Assembly (NCBI GenBank): GCA_965263105.1
Contig: CBDHGL010000003.1
Coordinates: 1,426,001-1,490,000, forward strand
Source: JBCCTX01 sp965263105
GTDB lineage: Bacteria; Bacteroidota; Bacteroidia; J057
Length of the DNA stretch: 64,000 nucleotides
Direction of reading: 5' to 3'
The notes beneath the pieces were generated by a model that was not told the origin of the DNA, ran no database searches, and saw only the letters and a program-made list of their open reading frames with translations. This document shows positions 42,302 through 51,152 of the stretch, piece after piece (positions within the stretch are counted from its first letter, which is position 1; the number at the start of each line of letters is the position of its first letter). A program made the position numbers and the translations under genes.

Positions 42302-43642
42302 TCATTCCCTAATTTCTTTTTTCCACTTACTGACTACCGCATGTCGAATAGTTTTTTGCGGATTTCCCTCTGAATCTCTTTGATGAAAGCTGTAGGAAAC
42401 GTGTAGCTTTCCGTCTTTTGACTGGATAATTGCAGGATAGTGAGCTCCAGGGCCTCCTTTGGGGAATCTTTCTAGGTGTCCTATTAAATCCCAGGATTTT
42501 CCTTCATTTATCGATCGGCTTAGGGCTAGTGAGTGCCGGCCATCTTCAGTATCATTGTGGATGAGCAACCAAGTTCCATCTATGGCTTGTACACAATCCG
42601 CGGCTGAACCCGGATTGGGGATATCACCATCATAGGCCAGGGACCAAGTGAGTCCCCGATCTGATGATATGCTGTACATAAGGCGTTGGGGAGGTGGGCC
42701 ATTATCTCGCATATAAGCAACTAGGGTACCATCACTTTTTTGAAGAAGAGCTGGCTGTACAGGACCGATACCAAAAATGGGTTCACTATAGCCCCAGGTT
42801 TTTCCTCCGTCATCCGTGAAAGCGATAAGGGAGAAGTCAAAGCCATCTGAATAGAGGGGGAGTAACATTCTTCCTCCTGAAAGGAAAAGGGGTTTATTGC
42901 GTGTTTGCCAACCCATTCGCCTGAAGCGAGGATAGCCCAGTTGTTTTTCTATTCGTTGTCCCGAGGCATCCCGTTCATATCCACGGGCGATCATGTCTTT
43001 TCCTTTAGCCTGTGCCAATAGCTCTTCCCCTCGATCCATGTACCGCTTTTTGAGGGCATAGCCTCCTGATGGCAAGGCGCCAAATATTCCAGCAGAATCC
43101 AAATAATTAAAGTAGGCCGGGATTTTCTTCTCCAATGTCTTGGCAAAGGGATCGGCCTCCTGAATTCCTCGCTCTGTTTTTCCGCCGGGTTTGGGATGGA
43201 TACTCTCCTGCCAGGACCACTTTGGTGCTCCAGAGCCCAGGTAGTCCTCGCTAATCCTGTATTTGAGGATAGCCGTTTCCCATTGATTGGCTAGAACGGT
43301 ATACCAAACAAGCCAGAGGCGATCAGCAGGATCTAGAAAAACTACAGGATTGATATCGGGGAAATCAGGGTAATCTGCCATGAGGAAGGGTTCCGACCAG
43401 GATGCATCCCCTGGCTTCCAGCGGGCCCCATTGATTAAGACGTCATCTGCCCAGCGTTCGCCAGAGCCCTGAAACCATACACATAGGAATTCTCCATTAG
43501 GGAGTTCAACTATACTTGAACCATGAACATGCTGCTCCTGAAAGGGGAAGATGTCGAATTTTTGGACCTGGAGTTCTTGAGCTCCTAGGAAATGAAAAAT
43601 GAGAGAGGAGAAATAAAAAATGGGGAAAATACCGTGTTTCAT
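42302..43642 (-). CDS. Exported BNR-repeat (sialidase-like) glycoside hydrolase
   Basis: The 446-residue protein has a signal peptide (FYFSSLIFHFLGAQ) and a six-bladed propeller with Asp-box motifs: FTDDGGKTWGY, SSDRGLTWSLAY and SRSINEGKSWDL. The opening QEQHVHGSSIVELPNGEFLCVWFQGS is typical of the BNR_2 subset found in Bacteroidota and planctomycetes. Relatives are called sialidases, but many act on other sugars, and the arginine triad cannot be confirmed by eye. No sorting domain is present, so it probably stays in the periplasm. It diverges from the HEYLH protein gene. Confidence 0.82.
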   Translation of the reverse strand: MKHGIFPIFYFSSLIFHFLGAQELQVQKFDIFPFQEQHVHGSSIVELPNGEFLCVWFQGSGERWADDVLINGARWKPGDASWSEPFLMADYPDFPDINPVVFLDPADRLWLVWYTVLANQWETAILKYRISEDYLGSGAPKWSWQESIHPKPGGKTERGIQEADPFAKTLEKKIPAYFNYLDSAGIFGALPSGGYALKKRYMDRGEELLAQAKGKDMIARGYERDASGQRIEKQLGYPRFRRMGWQTRNKPLFLSGGRMLLPLYSDGFDFSLIAFTDDGGKTWGYSEPIFGIGPVQPALLQKSDGTLVAYMRDNGPPPQRLMYSISSDRGLTWSLAYDGDIPNPGSAADCVQAIDGTWLLIHNDTEDGRHSLALSRSINEGKSWDLIGHLERFPKGGPGAHYPAIIQSKDGKLHVSYSFHQRDSEGNPQKTIRHAVVSKWKKEIRE

Positions 43643-43702
43643 AAAGTAGCTGAGGTTTGTGACATTTTTCCTAAATTAATGAAATTTGCTTTATAGACCT
43701 TC

Positions 43703-44446
43703 ATGAATAAGATTGGGATTATCGTAGGTATTCTTCTTTTTTGTAGACCTACTCTTTGGGCTCAGAAAGAAAGTCGCCTTTTTCAGACACCTGCCCTTTC
43801 CAAAGCGGTGGATACGTTGGAAAAGCGCTTATCCCGTCAGGAAGAAAAATCTATTGTGCTTCCTCCTGTATTCATAGATCCAGAATTGCCCTCCAATGCT
43901 CGTTTCATCCGAGATACCATTTTCCTCGGGCCTCTGCAGCGAGACTTCCATACCTTTGGGGATACCCTGAGTATCCTATATCACGAATACCTCCACAACG
44001 TCTTCTGGCAGGAGCAGCGCTTTCCCTTTCAGTTCGATTCCACAGGCCAACCCATTCAGATAAAAACGGGTACTTTTTATACGTATACCCCCCCTCCCGA
44101 ACAGACCGAAAGAGATCTGGAGAATCTTAGGTTTTATTACAGCAGAGTCGAACCCGAATTGGTGGGTACAGCTTTGGAGCAGCGTTTACAAGACATGGGC
44201 AAGATCCTAAGCCAGCCTCAACAGCTTCCCTTTGTGTATGCGCCCTCTAATTTAACCTTGGAAGAGATTGAGGCCTATCAAGGCCAATTAAAGGGAGAAT
44301 CTATGGGATTATATACCTTGAGTGAAACGGCTAAGAAATCTATTCAGTTTAGGATATACCAGTTGGAACAGACCTATGATTTGCGTCGTTCTTATGAGGA
44401 AACAAATGCTTTAGGGCCTGATGGCAAAAAAATTGATAATGGGTAG
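43703..44446 (+). CDS. Exported protein with HEYLH zinc-protease-like motif
   Basis: The 247-residue protein starts with a signal peptide (GIIVGILLFCRPTLWAQ). It carries the motif YHEYLHNVFW (His94, Glu95, His98), which matches the HExxH zinc signature of gluzincin/metzincin peptidases, on a predicted helix after DTIFLGPLQRDFHTFGDT. No clear third ligand or known family can be assigned. A possible promoter (TTG at 43657, GAAATTTG at 43681) lies just upstream. The 3' end abuts heptad element 6. Confidence 0.65.
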   Translation: MNKIGIIVGILLFCRPTLWAQKESRLFQTPALSKAVDTLEKRLSRQEEKSIVLPPVFIDPELPSNARFIRDTIFLGPLQRDFHTFGDTLSILYHEYLHNVFWQEQRFPFQFDSTGQPIQIKTGTFYTYTPPPEQTERDLENLRFYYSRVEPELVGTALEQRLQDMGKILSQPQQLPFVYAPSNLTLEEIEAYQGQLKGESMGLYTLSETAKKSIQFRIYQLEQTYDLRRSYEETNALGPDGKKIDNG

Positions 44447-44457
44447 GCGGTTTTAAT

Positions 44458-44580
44458 ATTGGCAGTCCACAGAAATTAGGTGTGAGGGGGGAGGTAAGAG
44501 AATTATCAACAGATTAGATTATTGAATTCGCTCCTAACTGCTCTCTCCTCTTTAAGCTCAAACTATCGACTATAGACCAC
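44458..44580. repeat. Heptad inverted-repeat element 6
   Basis: The left arm (44462-44472) is CAGTCCA-CAG. The right arm (44560-44580), on the minus strand, is TGGTCTA, TAGTCGA, TAGTTTG. An inner inverted pair, GAGGGGGGAGG near 44484 and CTCTCTCCTC near 44541, matches the inner pair of element 3. It lies between two convergent stops and reaches the base before the nuclease stop. Confidence 0.68.
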
Positions 44581-46071
44581 TTAGCTCTTCCCCCCCACCT
44601 TCTCCTTCAACGCTTCCCATATTTTCACCATGGCCAAGGTATCCAATTCACAATAGGCTAAGAGGTGCTTTTGAGTTTCCTTCCAGTCTCCCACATTATG
44701 ACCCTGAACCCTGGCCGAATAGGCCCTACTGGCCTGATCTCCCTTAGAAATATCTAGGGTATCATAACTGACACCGGGTACCAGAGCCGGTAATACCTTT
44801 TTGATGGAATAAGATCCGTTGAGCTTGGGTTCATAGTACCACTGTTTCTGGAAGGGAAGCATGAGGTCTATCATACGAGCATTGATCGCTTCCAAGTCTT
44901 CTTTGTATTCAGGGAAATCTTCTGTGATGTCTTCTAGTCTGCCTTCTTCAAAGTGTTGGTTAAATACAATGATGCTTCCCTTATCTTTTACGTCTCTTAT
45001 CAACTGCTTCACAAAGGGAATGCGTGGATCTTTGGAATCAGGGTCCGCCAAAAACTCCGTGTGATGTAATTCTCCACCGGGCTCTCCCAGCACATGTAGG
45101 GAGTATTGGAAAGGCAATTGTTGATAAGGTCTGCTCTGAGGGTAGGGGGGAACTGCAAAAGAGAAAGTTTCAAAATCAAGGAAATAGAGCGGATATTTCC
45201 AGGATTTCAAGAATTTTTTGATCTTTTTGTCGTCTTGATAGGTATAGTTCTCTTTAATCCCTCGTACCTGCATGGTCTGGGTTTTGGAAAGCTTAAAGTC
45301 GTCAGGGATATCCTTCATGAGGACGATACCTTGGTTATACAACCTCCACTTTTTACTTCGGCCATACCTCAAGTCAAAAACCGAGTCTTCAGGTATGTGT
45401 TGCCAACAGTGGCTCATGAAGTCACAGTCATAGGGCTTGGTGCACTGCTTACCTATTTTTATATCGGGAACCGTTTTTCTATTCAGGGTCTTCTTAGCTT
45501 TTTTGATCCATTTGGGAATCTTGGGCTGTAGGGCCATTACTTCTTCCTGGACCGATTCGATGGTAAAAAGCTGCTCTACCTCCAGTTTTTTGCCTCGCTT
45601 GTATTGATTATTGATATACACTACAAAGATTTCCTCTGGCTCATAGCCACTCATCTTCATGACGTAATACTGCAGGGCTGCATCCTGTAGATATACTTCT
45701 TTCATGGAAGTGGAACTCTTCACTTCATAGGCGTAGTATTTGCCATTCTTCTGAACAAAGATGTCGAGTGCAGCCAGAACCCCTTCGTATTGAAAGGCAG
45801 CTTCGTAGATCGAACCTACTCCTTCTTTGATCCATTTTTCGGTTTTAACCAGAGATTCACTAAAATCCCAATAGTTTTCTGGGGAAGCATCCTCTCCCCC
45901 AGGAAAGAGATCCTGGGCTAATTGCCCTGCTTCTGTACCCTGATCAAAGATGGCTTGTTGGGCCTCTGAAATTTCGTCCCTGAGATCCTTGTTGAATTTG
46001 TTGAGGTAGAGAGCCTTTTGGCATTTTATGCTGCGGATAAAGGTAGACTTTGACAACCAAAATTTTTCCAT
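44581..46071 (-). CDS. DUF2779 protein: Cas4-like PD-(D/E)XK nuclease plus DEDD-exonuclease-like domain
   Basis: From the ATG at 46069-46071 the protein has 496 residues; the open frame extends 113 codons further but that part overlaps the MoxR gene and looks random. The N-terminal half is a Cas4/RecB-type nuclease: Asp103 (ALDIF), Glu116 and Lys118 (YEVKSS), Gln in DAALQYY, and four iron-sulphur ligands Cys17, Cys210, Cys216 and Cys222. The C-terminal half begins YFLDFETFSF and ends with HLLAYCELDT, the layout of a 3'-5' exonuclease-like fold. It probably processes DNA; the biological role of the family is not established. Confidence 0.85.
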   Translation of the reverse strand: MEKFWLSKSTFIRSIKCQKALYLNKFNKDLRDEISEAQQAIFDQGTEAGQLAQDLFPGGEDASPENYWDFSESLVKTEKWIKEGVGSIYEAAFQYEGVLAALDIFVQKNGKYYAYEVKSSTSMKEVYLQDAALQYYVMKMSGYEPEEIFVVYINNQYKRGKKLEVEQLFTIESVQEEVMALQPKIPKWIKKAKKTLNRKTVPDIKIGKQCTKPYDCDFMSHCWQHIPEDSVFDLRYGRSKKWRLYNQGIVLMKDIPDDFKLSKTQTMQVRGIKENYTYQDDKKIKKFLKSWKYPLYFLDFETFSFAVPPYPQSRPYQQLPFQYSLHVLGEPGGELHHTEFLADPDSKDPRIPFVKQLIRDVKDKGSIIVFNQHFEEGRLEDITEDFPEYKEDLEAINARMIDLMLPFQKQWYYEPKLNGSYSIKKVLPALVPGVSYDTLDISKGDQASRAYSARVQGHNVGDWKETQKHLLAYCELDTLAMVKIWEALKEKVGGKS

Positions 46072-46214
46072 GATAGTTTTTCGCGTATAAGCCGTGGGTT
46101 TCGTGTTGTCGAAAAAATAAAGAAAAGAATTGGCTAATGAAAAGGATGTCCTATATTCGTTGTTTTTCAGGGGGATTTCCAAACAAAAAATCATTTGGTT
46201 AATTATTAAGATAT

Positions 46215-47111
46215 ATGGCTGATACAACAATGTGGCTGGGCTCCGATCAATATTTGTGCGATAGAGAGCTGGCACAAGCCTTTCATATGGCGCGTGTTTT
46301 GGGTATGCCCTTGCTGATAGAAGGGGAGCCTGGAACGGGGAAAACCGAGTTGCCCTTACAGTTTGCCAAGGATATAAACTTGGATCTCTTCGTATATCCT
46401 GTAGGCTCAAAGAGTTCAGTAGACCAGTTTGTGGCGAAGTTTGATCACGTAAAGTACTTACGTGACTCCCAGATTGAGGTCCTCAATGCTCAGCGGGAAG
46501 AGAAGGGTATGGACCAGAAGCTGACTACAGGGGGGCGCAGTACGGAGAACCTGGATGATTATGTCCTTTTAGGCCCAGCGGCCAAAGCCTTTAGTACGCC
46601 CCACTCGGTGTTGCTAATTGATGAGATTGATAAAGCCCCCCGCGAGTTCCCCAATGATTTGTTATATGCCTTAAGCCATAGGAAGTTTGTTCTGCCTGAA
46701 TCTGGTAAGGTGATCGAGACCAATGAAGCAGAGATGCCTGCCATCGTGATCACCAGTAACCGAGAACAGGAATTGCCAACGGCTTTCAAAGGACGCTGCA
46801 TTTATCACTATATTTCCTTTCCCGAGCCAGAAACCATGCAGGAGATTGTGATAAAACACTTTCCCGATGCGGATGAGGAGTTATTGGTGACTTGTATTCG
46901 TTTATTTTATCAGTTCCGTTCACTTAAGCTTGAGCGAAGCCCTTCTACACGCGAATTGCTAAACTGGTTTCGCTACTTACGTACCTTCAGCAAGTCTGAA
47001 GCCCTTGAAAAACTTGAGGCTAAAGAGGGGCTTGGGGTTTTACTTAAGACTCAAGGAGATATGGAGCGGGTGAAAGGGGGAGGAGAGAGGGGCGGGGGGT
47101 ATAGGTACTAA
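46215..47111 (+). CDS. MoxR-family AAA+ ATPase
   Basis: The 298-residue ATPase has Walker A GEPGTGKT (37-44), Walker B LLIDEIDKAPREFPNDLL, and the sensor region VITSNREQELPTAFKGRCIYHY. MoxR proteins work with von Willebrand A (VWA) proteins as chaperones that insert metals or remodel large complexes. The partner is encoded at 47493. The start is 144 bases from the divergent nuclease gene. The last 13 residues are glycine-rich and near the repeat at 47119. Confidence 0.9.
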   Translation: MADTTMWLGSDQYLCDRELAQAFHMARVLGMPLLIEGEPGTGKTELPLQFAKDINLDLFVYPVGSKSSVDQFVAKFDHVKYLRDSQIEVLNAQREEKGMDQKLTTGGRSTENLDDYVLLGPAAKAFSTPHSVLLIDEIDKAPREFPNDLLYALSHRKFVLPESGKVIETNEAEMPAIVITSNREQELPTAFKGRCIYHYISFPEPETMQEIVIKHFPDADEELLVTCIRLFYQFRSLKLERSPSTRELLNWFRYLRTFSKSEALEKLEAKEGLGVLLKTQGDMERVKGGGERGGGYRY

Positions 47112-47118
47112 TGGGAAA

Positions 47119-47487
47119 AGGGTCCGTAGTCGATAGCCCGTGGTCGGTAGTTTGAGCAGGTGTTAAGTTCTCAATAGAAAAAAGGATAATCATTCAAAAA
47201 ACACTAAATTTGTAGATAGTTAATTTTGCATGAACCCGTGGACTTTTACCGTGTCAACTAAGTTGATAGTTATTTTTCAAAAGCATGAGAATCATTCTTA
47301 AGCGCGCTGGAGTGCACGAATGAGGGGAGGATAGCATTGCAGTGAAGGCCTTGGTTTATTCGTGCTTGATTTTTTCGTTCTTTTTTATCAAGAAAAAAGG
47401 ACATAAGAGATTAGTATTTTGAAAGATTGCAAGAAAGTAGAAAACATATAGCTTTCAAGTTGAAACTGTACTATCGACTATAAACCC
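47119..47487. repeat. Heptad inverted-repeat element 7 with long centre; fills the moxR-VWA gap
   Basis: The left arm (47121-47150) has TAGTCGA, TAGCCCG and TGGTCGG. The right arm (47463-47487), on the minus strand, has TAGTCGA and TAGTACA. The 300-base centre contains an inverted pair GCACGAAT/ATTCGTGC (47314-47321, 47358-47365) and an A/T-rich hairpin near 47380-47399. No gene is seen in this 381-base gap. Confidence 0.6.
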
Positions 47488-47492
47488 ATCTT

Positions 47493-48830
47493 ATGTTCCC
47501 CAGCTTACCTGCATATTTCCGATCTCATAAGCTAAACGCCGATGTGCGAACGCTACTCCTGTTGCGGAAAGCACTAGAGCGAGGCTTGGTCAATACGTTG
47601 GGCGATTTATATGTGGTGCTCAAAGGAATTGTTACCCGAGATCCGCGGGATTTGGGACCCTTTACGGTGGCTTTTTATGCCTATTTTCTGGAAGTGGAAG
47701 TCAGACCTGGAGAAAGCTTGGACCAGGCTATCCTCCGATCTCAAACGTTCAAAGAATGGCGAGACCTGCAGTCCATCAATGACTTGCCGGAAGAAGAACC
47801 AGATGTTAGAGAACTTATCGATAAGTTTTTAGACGAGGTCCACCTGACGACCTTCGACATACAAAAAATGATTTCGGGGCAGGATATTCTCAACAAGGAC
47901 GATCCCAACCAAAAAGACGATGATGGAGGAAGTGAGGACGAAAAGCCACCCAATCACATAGATCGGGCTGCAGATTACCGGGACATCTCCTTGGAAGAAC
48001 TCATGGAGCGAATGAAGCAGGTATTGGAACAGCAGAAACGCAACCACATGGGGGGCTCGCACTGGATAGGCAGCCATGGGATATCTCCTTATGGAAATGG
48101 GGGCGCCGCTGTTGGCGGTATTCGAGTGGGGGGAAAAGGAGGCGGAAAAATGGCCAGGGCTGTGGTTGGAGACAAGAATTTCTATCCGGTGGATCGCCAA
48201 GCAGGGCTTAAAGATGACAATATGGATGCTGCCTTGGCAGCTTTAAAGGGAGTAGAAGAATCCTCTGCCCAAATAGTATTGGATATCCCTGTTACCATCA
48301 AGGAAGGCTTGAAAAATGCAGGAATCTTTCTTCCTTATGAAAAAGAAGAACTCTCTCAAAAACTACAAGTTGTCTTGCTCATCGACAATGGAGGTTACTC
48401 CATGTCCCCCTATGTCAGACAGGTGAGAAAGCTATTCTCCAAAATGAAGATTCGCTTTGCCCATGACCTGAAGACCTATTATTTCCACAACACGATATAT
48501 GGAGGGGTTTATGAAGATGCTCGGCGTACCAAGTTTCTGTCGGTAGATAAACTGTGCAAGCTTGATCCCAATTACAGCATCTTTGTCATCGGCGATGCCG
48601 CCATGGCCCCCTATGAACTCGACTACACCAGCCAGGAAGACTGGCGAAAGCTAGCCGACAAATTCAAACGAATGGCCTGGCTAAACCCTGTCCCTATCCG
48701 AGAGTGGTCCTATACCCCCACCACCATGTGGATGAAGGAAATAATCTCCATGTATACCCTGAGCCCCTATGGCGTGGAGAAGGCGGTGAGGTATATGAAT
48801 GAGAAGAAAAGAGTGGGAGAGGCTAGATAG
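47493..48830 (+). CDS. VWA (CoxE-like) protein, partner of the MoxR ATPase
   Basis: The 445-residue protein has an N-terminal helical region, an acidic linker (DPNQKDDDGGSEDE), a glycine-rich stretch (HGISPYGNGGAAVGGIRVGG) typical of CoxE-like partners, and a C-terminal VWA domain. The metal-adhesion site reads LLIDNGGYSMSPY: Asp298 is kept but the two serines of DxSxS are replaced by Gly300 and Tyr302. The protein would hold a client for the MoxR ATPase, but no client is apparent nearby. Confidence 0.85.
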   Translation: MFPSLPAYFRSHKLNADVRTLLLLRKALERGLVNTLGDLYVVLKGIVTRDPRDLGPFTVAFYAYFLEVEVRPGESLDQAILRSQTFKEWRDLQSINDLPEEEPDVRELIDKFLDEVHLTTFDIQKMISGQDILNKDDPNQKDDDGGSEDEKPPNHIDRAADYRDISLEELMERMKQVLEQQKRNHMGGSHWIGSHGISPYGNGGAAVGGIRVGGKGGGKMARAVVGDKNFYPVDRQAGLKDDNMDAALAALKGVEESSAQIVLDIPVTIKEGLKNAGIFLPYEKEELSQKLQVVLLIDNGGYSMSPYVRQVRKLFSKMKIRFAHDLKTYYFHNTIYGGVYEDARRTKFLSVDKLCKLDPNYSIFVIGDAAMAPYELDYTSQEDWRKLADKFKRMAWLNPVPIREWSYTPTTMWMKEIISMYTLSPYGVEKAVRYMNEKKRVGEAR

Positions 48831-48832
48831 GT

Positions 48833-48927
48833 ATTTAGTCCATGGTCCACAGTTTAAGTTGAAAGGATGGGATGGCTCAAGAGCCAATTAACCAACTCAA
48901 ACTGTGGACTGTCGACTATTCAACTAT
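48833..48927. repeat. Heptad inverted-repeat element 8
   Basis: The left arm (48836-48861) has TAGTCCA, TGGTCCA and CAGTTTAAGTTG. The right arm (48894-48927), on the minus strand, has TAGTTGA, TAGTCGA, CAGTCCA and CAGTTTGAGTTG. The centre contains GGCTC-AA-GAGCC. Together they form a nearly continuous hairpin between two convergent genes; it could act as a bidirectional 3' structure. Confidence 0.78.
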
Positions 48928-48936
48928 TTAACCAAT

Positions 48937-49521
48937 TTAAACTCTAAACGTATGCGGTTTATTCTTCCAAATTTGGATGAATTCGTGGATGGCATCGGGA
49001 CTGAGGTAATGTCTTACTAAACGCTCTCTATAGGCATCAGAGAGACCTTTGTGGCGCATAAGAAATTCCCGTTTGGCTGCTATGTGTTTTCCCATCCCTC
49101 TCTGGATGGCGAAAAAATCAGCGGTCTTTTCGGCTTTGCGTCTGTAGATAGGATCATATAAGTATCCTACTAAGAATCGCATCATAGAGGAGAGGTTTTT
49201 CCTCTTATAGTCCATGATATGCCCAAGTTCGTGGACAAACCATCCGACCAGGACATCGTGTGGAAATTCGTGTATCGGAACATCGGGAGCAAAGGTGGTG
49301 TGTTTCCGAATCAGGATTACATAACTTCTCCTTTTTTGGCTTCTAAAGGCAATATCTAGCCAGGGCCTGGCTTGCATGGTGGCGGACCAAATCGGTCGAT
49401 ACAGGAAAAATATGGGGGTATCCTCCAGTTCGGGAAAGGCTTTTAGGGCTTCTTTAGCAGCAGATTTAAGTTCATTGGGAACAAGTTTATTGTGTAGAAT
49501 GTCTTTTACCATTAAGTTCAT
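48937..49521 (-). CDS. Cytoplasmic HELGH metallopeptidase-like protein
   Basis: The 194-residue protein contains the zinc motif WFVHELGHIMDYKR (His97, Glu98, His101) preceded by a short conserved strand (IPIHEFPHDVLVG in relatives; here VPIHEFPHDVLVG). There is no signal peptide. It looks like a SprT/M48-type minimal metalloprotease domain found in Bacteroidota, of unknown substrate. It converges with the VWA gene across repeat element 8. Confidence 0.75.
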   Translation of the reverse strand: MNLMVKDILHNKLVPNELKSAAKEALKAFPELEDTPIFFLYRPIWSATMQARPWLDIAFRSQKRRSYVILIRKHTTFAPDVPIHEFPHDVLVGWFVHELGHIMDYKRKNLSSMMRFLVGYLYDPIYRRKAEKTADFFAIQRGMGKHIAAKREFLMRHKGLSDAYRERLVRHYLSPDAIHEFIQIWKNKPHTFRV

Positions 49522-49844
49522 TGAGAATTTCGAAAATACCCCTTTTCGTAGTAAATGATAAACAAAAAGGCTGCCAAGAAAGAAAAAAGAGATTGCGAGG
49601 TGAGTAGTAGGTTTCTATTAACGACTGAGTTGGAATTTTGGTTTCCTCAATGGTTATCATTTCTACCTAATGTCGTATGAAACTTATAGAACGTGTCGTT
49701 TTTATGAGACGAGTGGATAGGTCGGTGGTCCGAAGTCAGTAGTCCGTAGAGTGCACCACTCGATTTTAATAAAATCTTGAAACCCAAATTTGGTAGGATT
49801 ATATACCTTAAATGACCATCGACCATCGCCCATCGACCATTCCC
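49522..49844. repeat. Intergenic region with heptad inverted-repeat element 9
   Basis: The region holds no gene. The left arm (49719-49749) is built of AGGTCGG, TGGTCCG, AAGTCAG and TAGTCCG, and is itself bracketed by CGAGTGG (49710) and CCACTCG (49756). The right arm (49813-49841), on the minus strand, repeats TGGTCGA, TGGGCGA and TGGTCGA up to the stop of the permease gene. The sequence is more diverged from the consensus than in the other elements. Confidence 0.62.
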
Positions 49845-50924
49845 CTATTTCTCCTCCCCCGTCTTTATATTCCCATTCTCAGACAAAAGTATAGCGATAT
49901 CTTCTGTAGAAGGGAACTGGGCAAAAATAATGATGAGCATCACCATGATGGGGACACTGAGGACCATACCGACTATGCCCCAAATGGCTCCCCAAGCAAT
50001 CAAAGAAACGATCACCACCAAGGGACTAATATTGAGAGAGTTCCCCATGATTCTCGGTTCAATAACATTGCCTACGACGACTTGTACAATCCCGACCCCT
50101 AACAGGACATAGAGGCCCGGGAGGAATTCACCAAATTGGAGAATGGCAATGATTACAGGAAAAATGGTTCCTATTAAGGATCCAATACTCGGTACATAAT
50201 TGAGTAGAAAGATGATAATGGCCCATAGGACTGGGGAATCAACACCGATCAAAAGGAGAATGAAGTAACTCAAAAGACCCGTTAGGATACTTACAAAAGT
50301 CTTTAGGGTAATGTACCTCCCGAAGGAAATATCGATTTGTTCCAATACAGAGGTTATCCTACCATAACCAGGATTGTTCCCAAACATGAGCGGCAGCTTT
50401 TTTCGAAAGGTAGACTCTTCCAACAATAAGAATACACAATAGAGGATGATCATAAAGAAATCGCCTAGGAGAGAACTCAGGCTATTGACTATAGGACTGA
50501 TAAAACTTTCGAAGTTCATTTCCAGGGCTCGATCGGAAAGCGTTTGAAGCACGTCAAAATCAAATCGTTCCTTAACTACTCCATTTAGCTTTTCAATGTT
50601 GGCCTGATAGGAAGGGATTACTTTGGAGAATTCTCTGGCGCTATTTTCCAATAACTCTATAGCTAAACCAATGGTAAGGGCAATTAGGATAAAAGCCAGG
50701 GTGTTTTGAAGCCATACGGGGAAGCGTCTCTTGACAAAGGGGATGCGCTGCAAAAACTCCCGTACTTCCCGAATAATGTACCATACCAATAAGGCCAGGA
50801 CAAAGGGAATTAAATAAGCCTTGGTCACCACCAGGATGAATACCACTGCAATGAGGATCAGTAATACGTTGAGGGTGCGCGAAGCGGACATGAGTTTGAT
50901 TGTTTGGTTGAGGGAAAGTACCAA
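49845..50924 (-). CDS. AI-2E family transporter (TqsA/PerM type)
   Basis: The 359-residue membrane protein has about eight helices, with the conserved central segment GRYITLKTFVSILTGLLSYFILLLIGVDSPVLWAII and the NYVPSIGSLIGTIFPVIIA element. Members export autoinducer-2 or act as sodium/proton antiporters; for this one the substrate is unknown. It diverges from the isoquinoline-oxidoreductase pair, 228 bases apart. Confidence 0.9.
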   Translation of the reverse strand: MVLSLNQTIKLMSASRTLNVLLILIAVVFILVVTKAYLIPFVLALLVWYIIREVREFLQRIPFVKRRFPVWLQNTLAFILIALTIGLAIELLENSAREFSKVIPSYQANIEKLNGVVKERFDFDVLQTLSDRALEMNFESFISPIVNSLSSLLGDFFMIILYCVFLLLEESTFRKKLPLMFGNNPGYGRITSVLEQIDISFGRYITLKTFVSILTGLLSYFILLLIGVDSPVLWAIIIFLLNYVPSIGSLIGTIFPVIIAILQFGEFLPGLYVLLGVGIVQVVVGNVIEPRIMGNSLNISPLVVIVSLIAWGAIWGIVGMVLSVPIMVMLIIIFAQFPSTEDIAILLSENGNIKTGEEK

Positions 50925-51060
50925 AAATTATACAGGAATTCGTTCTGTTGGTAAAAAATTCCTCTACACATGGAGAATTGTATGAGTCAGGTGTCCAAAC
51001 AGGAGAAATAGAGTAAGGGTTTCTTGAGGAGAAATGAAAATATGGATTGCTGATAAGGTA

Positions 51061-51091
51061 AAAAAGGGATAAAATATATTTATCCCTTTTT
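51061..51091. terminator. Symmetric A/T-flanked hairpin upstream of the (2Fe-2S) gene
   Basis: AAAAAGGGATAAA (51061-51073) and TTTATCCCTTTTT (51079-51091) form a perfect 13-base-pair stem with a 5-base loop, A tract on one side and T tract on the other. It could end transcription in both directions, yet it lies between two divergent genes, 62 bases before the ATG at 51153. Confidence 0.55.
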
Positions 51092-51152
51092 TATGATTCA
51101 CCTTATGATGAGCTATTTGATTTTTACGTAACTTATTCGGAAAACCACTCCC

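Noticed and set aside
45106..45531. A 141-codon plus-strand frame inside the nuclease gene
   Set aside because: It is antisense to a well-supported gene, with no signal or motif, and codon pattern follows the other strand.
46072..46410. A 113-residue N-terminal extension of the DUF2779 nuclease
   Set aside because: It overlaps the divergent MoxR gene and promoter region, has no family similarity, and the conserved start with Cys17 fits the ATG at 46071.
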